Below, in pieces: positions 61,763-64,000 of a DNA stretch of 64,000 nt. The position numbers and the translations under genes are program-made. The stretch is from Paramicrobacterium agarici. GTDB taxonomy: Bacteria; Actinomycetota; Actinomycetes; Actinomycetales; Microbacteriaceae. The DNA lies in the NCBI RefSeq assembly GCF_002563955.1, contig NZ_PDJE01000001.1, positions 2,294,001-2,358,000 of the forward strand, given 5' to 3'. Numbering within the stretch: the first letter of the stretch is position 1; each line of letters begins with the position of its first letter. Below the pieces are notes generated by a model. The model saw only the letters and a program-made list of their open reading frames with translations, had not been told where the DNA came from and did no database searches.

Positions 61763-64000
61763 GTGACGATTTCACCAGCTTCCTCGAACTCCACGCTGTC
61801 TGTCAGCGGGGCCCGTGTTCACAACCTCGACAACGTCGACGTCGACATTCCGCGCGACTCCCTCGTTGTCTTCACCGGCCTTTCCGGATCGGGCAAGTCT
61901 TCGCTCGCCTTCGACACGATCTTCGCCGAGGGACAGCGTCGGTACGTCGAATCCCTCTCGGCGTATGCACGCCAGTTTCTCGGGCAGGTCGATCGTCCAG
62001 ACGTCGACTTCATCGAGGGGCTCAGCCCCGCCGTGTCCATCGACCAGAAGTCGACGAACCGCAACCCTCGCTCGACCGTGGGAACGATCACCGAGGTCTA
62101 CGACTACATGAGGCTGCTGTGGGCGCGCATCGGCGTTCCCCACTGTCCTGAGTGCGGCGAGCCTATCGGCCGGCAGACCGTGCAGCAGATCGCTGACCAG
62201 CTCATGACACTCGAGGAGGGCACGCGCTACATGGTGATGAGCCCCGTCGTCTCGCAGAAGAAGGGCGAGTTCGTCGATCTCTTCACGGAACTCAGCGCGT
62301 CGGGCTACGCTCGCGCCGTCGTCGATGGCGAGACCGTGCAGCTGAGCTCTCCGCCCACGCTGAAGAAGTCATACAAGCACGACATCTCCGTCGTGGTCGA
62401 CCGGCTCGTCGCCGGCCCCGAGATTCTGACGCGACTCACCGACTCACTCGAAACGGCACTGCGGCTCACCGACGGCGTCGTGCAGATCAGCTTTGTCGAC
62501 GAAGAGGGCGACGACGCGATTCGCACGTTCTCCGAGAAGCTCTCGTGCCCTAACAACCATCCCATTCATCTTGCAGAGGTGGAGCCGCGCACCTTCTCAT
62601 TCAACGCTCCGTTCGGTGCCTGCCCCGAGTGCTCGGGACTCGGCACCCGCATGTCCGTCGACGCCGACCTCTTGCTCGGCGACGAGCAGCTGAGCATCAA
62701 TCAGGGCGTCATCGTCCCCTGGACGACCCAGGGCAAGGGGCTTTACCAGTACTACGAGAAGCTGCTCGTCGGTCTCTCCAACGATCTCGACTTCTCACTC
62801 GACACCCCGTGGGAAGGACTCCCGAAAGCGGTCCGTGAGGCCGTGCTGCGCGGAAAGGACTTCAAGGTCCGTGTGAAGTGGCGCAATAGGTTCGGGCGCG
62901 AGGTCTCGTATTCCTCGGGATTCGAGGGGGTCATTCCCTACATCGAGCGTCAGTATATGCAGGCCGAGACCGATGTGCAGCGGGCACGATGGGCGGAGTA
63001 TCTCCGAGAGATTCCATGCCCCGTGTGCGACGGAAAGCGACTCAAGCCAGAGGTTCTCGCGGTGCTCGTCAACCGGGCGAGCATCGCAGACGTAGCCGAC
63101 CTCAGCCTCACAGACGCACGGTCGTTCATGGAGGAGCTCACGCTCAGCGACCGAGACGCTCGCATTGCCGCACAAGTGCTGCGCGAGATCAAGGTGCGCC
63201 TCGACTTCCTCATTCAAGTCGGGCTCAACTACCTGACGCTGTCGCGTTCCGCGGGCTCGCTCTCGGGAGGCGAAGCCCAGCGCATACGACTTGCAACGCA
63301 GATCGGGTCGGGACTGACCGGCGTGCTGTACGTTCTCGACGAGCCGAGCATCGGCTTGCACCAGCGCGACAACAGACGGCTCATCGAGACGCTCGTCGCA
63401 CTGCGCGACCTCGGTAACACGCTCATCGTGGTCGAGCACGACGAAGACACCATTCGAACGGCAGACTGGGTCGTCGACATCGGACCGGGAGCGGGCGAGG
63501 GCGGCGGCAAAGTCGTGCACTCGGGAACGGTGTCAGAACTGCTCGCGAACAAGCGATCGATGACCGCCGACTATCTCGCCGGACGACGCCAGATCGAGAC
63601 GCCCGCCGAGCGTCGCCCCGTCGCTCCAGACCGCATGATCTCGGTCATCGGAGCGTCGGCGAACAACCTGCGCACTGTCTCTGTCGATTTCCCCCTCGGT
63701 CTGTTCACCGCCGTCACGGGCGTTAGCGGATCGGGCAAGTCATCGCTCGTCAACGACATCCTCTATCGTGTGATGGCTAACACACTCAACGGCGCGCGCA
63801 AAGTGCCAGGCAAGCACACTCGAGTGACGGGACTCGACAAACTCGACAAGGTCGTGCATGTCGACCAGGCTCCCATCGGCCGCACGCCGCGGTCGAACCC
63901 GGCCACGTACACGGGCGTCTTCGACCGCATCCGCACGCTCTTCTCAGAAACCCCCGAGGCGAAGGCCCGTGGCTACCTGCCCGGTCGCTTCAGCTTCAAC
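61763..64000 (+). CDS. uvrA: UvrABC system protein A, N-terminal part
   Basis: Open at the right edge after 746 residues. UvrA scans DNA for damage and loads Uvr[10 protein letters not shown] (first Walker A), the ABC signature [18 protein letters not shown] and Walker [15 protein letters not shown] are intact. The second Walker [10 protein letters not shown], is near residue 654. The first zinc-module pair reads CPNNH rather than CxxC, with the second pair CPECSG normal, a variant I recall in other actinobacteria. The remaining C-terminal part lies outside the window. Confidence 0.97.
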   Translation, partial: MTISPASSNSTLSVSGARVHNLDNVDVDIPRDSLVVFTGLSGSGKSSLAFDTIFAEGQRRYVESLSAYARQFLGQVDRPDVDFIEGLSPAVSIDQKSTNRNPRSTVGTITEVYDYMRLLWARIGVPHCPECGEPIGRQTVQQIADQLMTLEEGTRYMVMSPVVSQKKGEFVDLFTELSASGYARAVVDGETVQLSSPPTLKKSYKHDISVVVDRLVAGPEILTRLTDSLETALRLTDGVVQISFVDEEGDDAIRTFSEKLSCPNNHPIHLAEVEPRTFSFNAPFGACPECSGLGTRMSVDADLLLGDEQLSINQGVIVPWTTQGKGLYQYYEKLLVGLSNDLDFSLDTPWEGLPKAVREAVLRGKDFKVRVKWRNRFGREVSYSSGFEGVIPYIERQYMQAETDVQRARWAEYLREIPCPVCDGKRLKPEVLAVLVNRASIADVADLSLTDARSFMEELTLSDRDARIAAQVLREIKVRLDFLIQVGLNYLTLSRSAGSLSGGEAQRIRLATQIGSGLTGVLYVLDEPSIGLHQRDNRRLIETLVALRDLGNTLIVVEHDEDTIRTADWVVDIGPGAGEGGGKVVHSGTVSELLANKRSMTADYLAGRRQIETPAERRPVAPDRMISVIGASANNLRTVSVDFPLGLFTAVTGVSGSGKSSLVNDILYRVMANTLNGARKVPGKHTRVTGLDKLDKVVHVDQAPIGRTPRSNPATYTGVFDRIRTLFSETPEAKARGYLPGRFSFN

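Overview
This 64 kb window is a chromosomal segment from a high-G+C Gram-positive bacterium, most likely an actinomycete of the family Microbacteriaceae. The reasons are the G+C-rich third codon positions, frequent GTG/TTG starts, ATGA/GTGA stop-start overlaps, many apparent leaderless promoters, a helicase-degenerate PriA, an mIHF-type domain fused to guanylate kinase, and the classical actinobacterial order alaS-ruvX-mltG-aro-efp-nusB-pyr-gmk-rpoZ-metK-priA-fmt. The family is inferred from gene content, not from a database search. I see no mobile elements, CRISPR arrays, rRNA operons or decaying genes. It is core genome, coding on the + strand except for one tRNA, one thioesterase and pcm.

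Layout. (1) 1-1400: the end of rarA, rpsD and a small membrane-anchored protein. (2) 1.4-10.7 kb: alaS, ruvX, mltG, the shikimate genes aroE-aroC-aroK-aroB-aroQ, then efp. (3) 10.7-19.9 kb: nusB and the pyrimidine operon pyrR-pyrB-pyrC-(membrane protein)-carA-carB-pyrF, with a PyrR-type RNA hairpin just before the pyrR ribosome-binding site. (4) 19.9-27.4 kb: mIHF-Gmk fusion, rpoZ, metK, priA, fmt, rsmB, rpe. (5) 27.4-35.9 kb: a his-trp supra-operon hisE-hisG-hisF-hisI-trpE-(two small membrane proteins)-trpC-trpB-trpA-lgt. trpD, trpF/hisA and hisH are not here. (6) 36-43.5 kb: glutamate synthase gltB-gltD and pyruvate kinase. (7) 43.5-47.5 kb: tRNA-Leu(CAA), a PdtaR-like ANTAR response regulator, a polar amino-acid ABC transporter and a hotdog thioesterase. 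(8) 47.5-57 kb: polA, a DUF885 protein, rpsA, a TetR regulator, coaE, uvrB. (9) 57-61 kb: a five-gene DUF4129/MoxR/DUF58 membrane cassette between uvrB and uvrA. (10) 61-64 kb: pcm (minus strand) and uvrA, which runs off the end.

The genes link chorismate supply (aro) to tryptophan (trp), PRPP-using pathways (his, trp, pyr) and nitrogen assimilation (gltBD, carAB, amino-acid uptake), alongside translation (rpsD, alaS, efp, fmt, rpsA) and DNA repair (rarA, ruvX, priA, polA, uvrA, uvrB).

No wholly new system is obvious. The points most worth a second look are a strongly over-represented octamer (GGATGCTG/CAGCATCC), the compact DUF4129-MoxR-DUF58 cassette with a possible leaderless, translationally coupled leader ORF, the mIHF-Gmk fusion, and at least nine -10 elements placed exactly 6-7 nt before a start codon.
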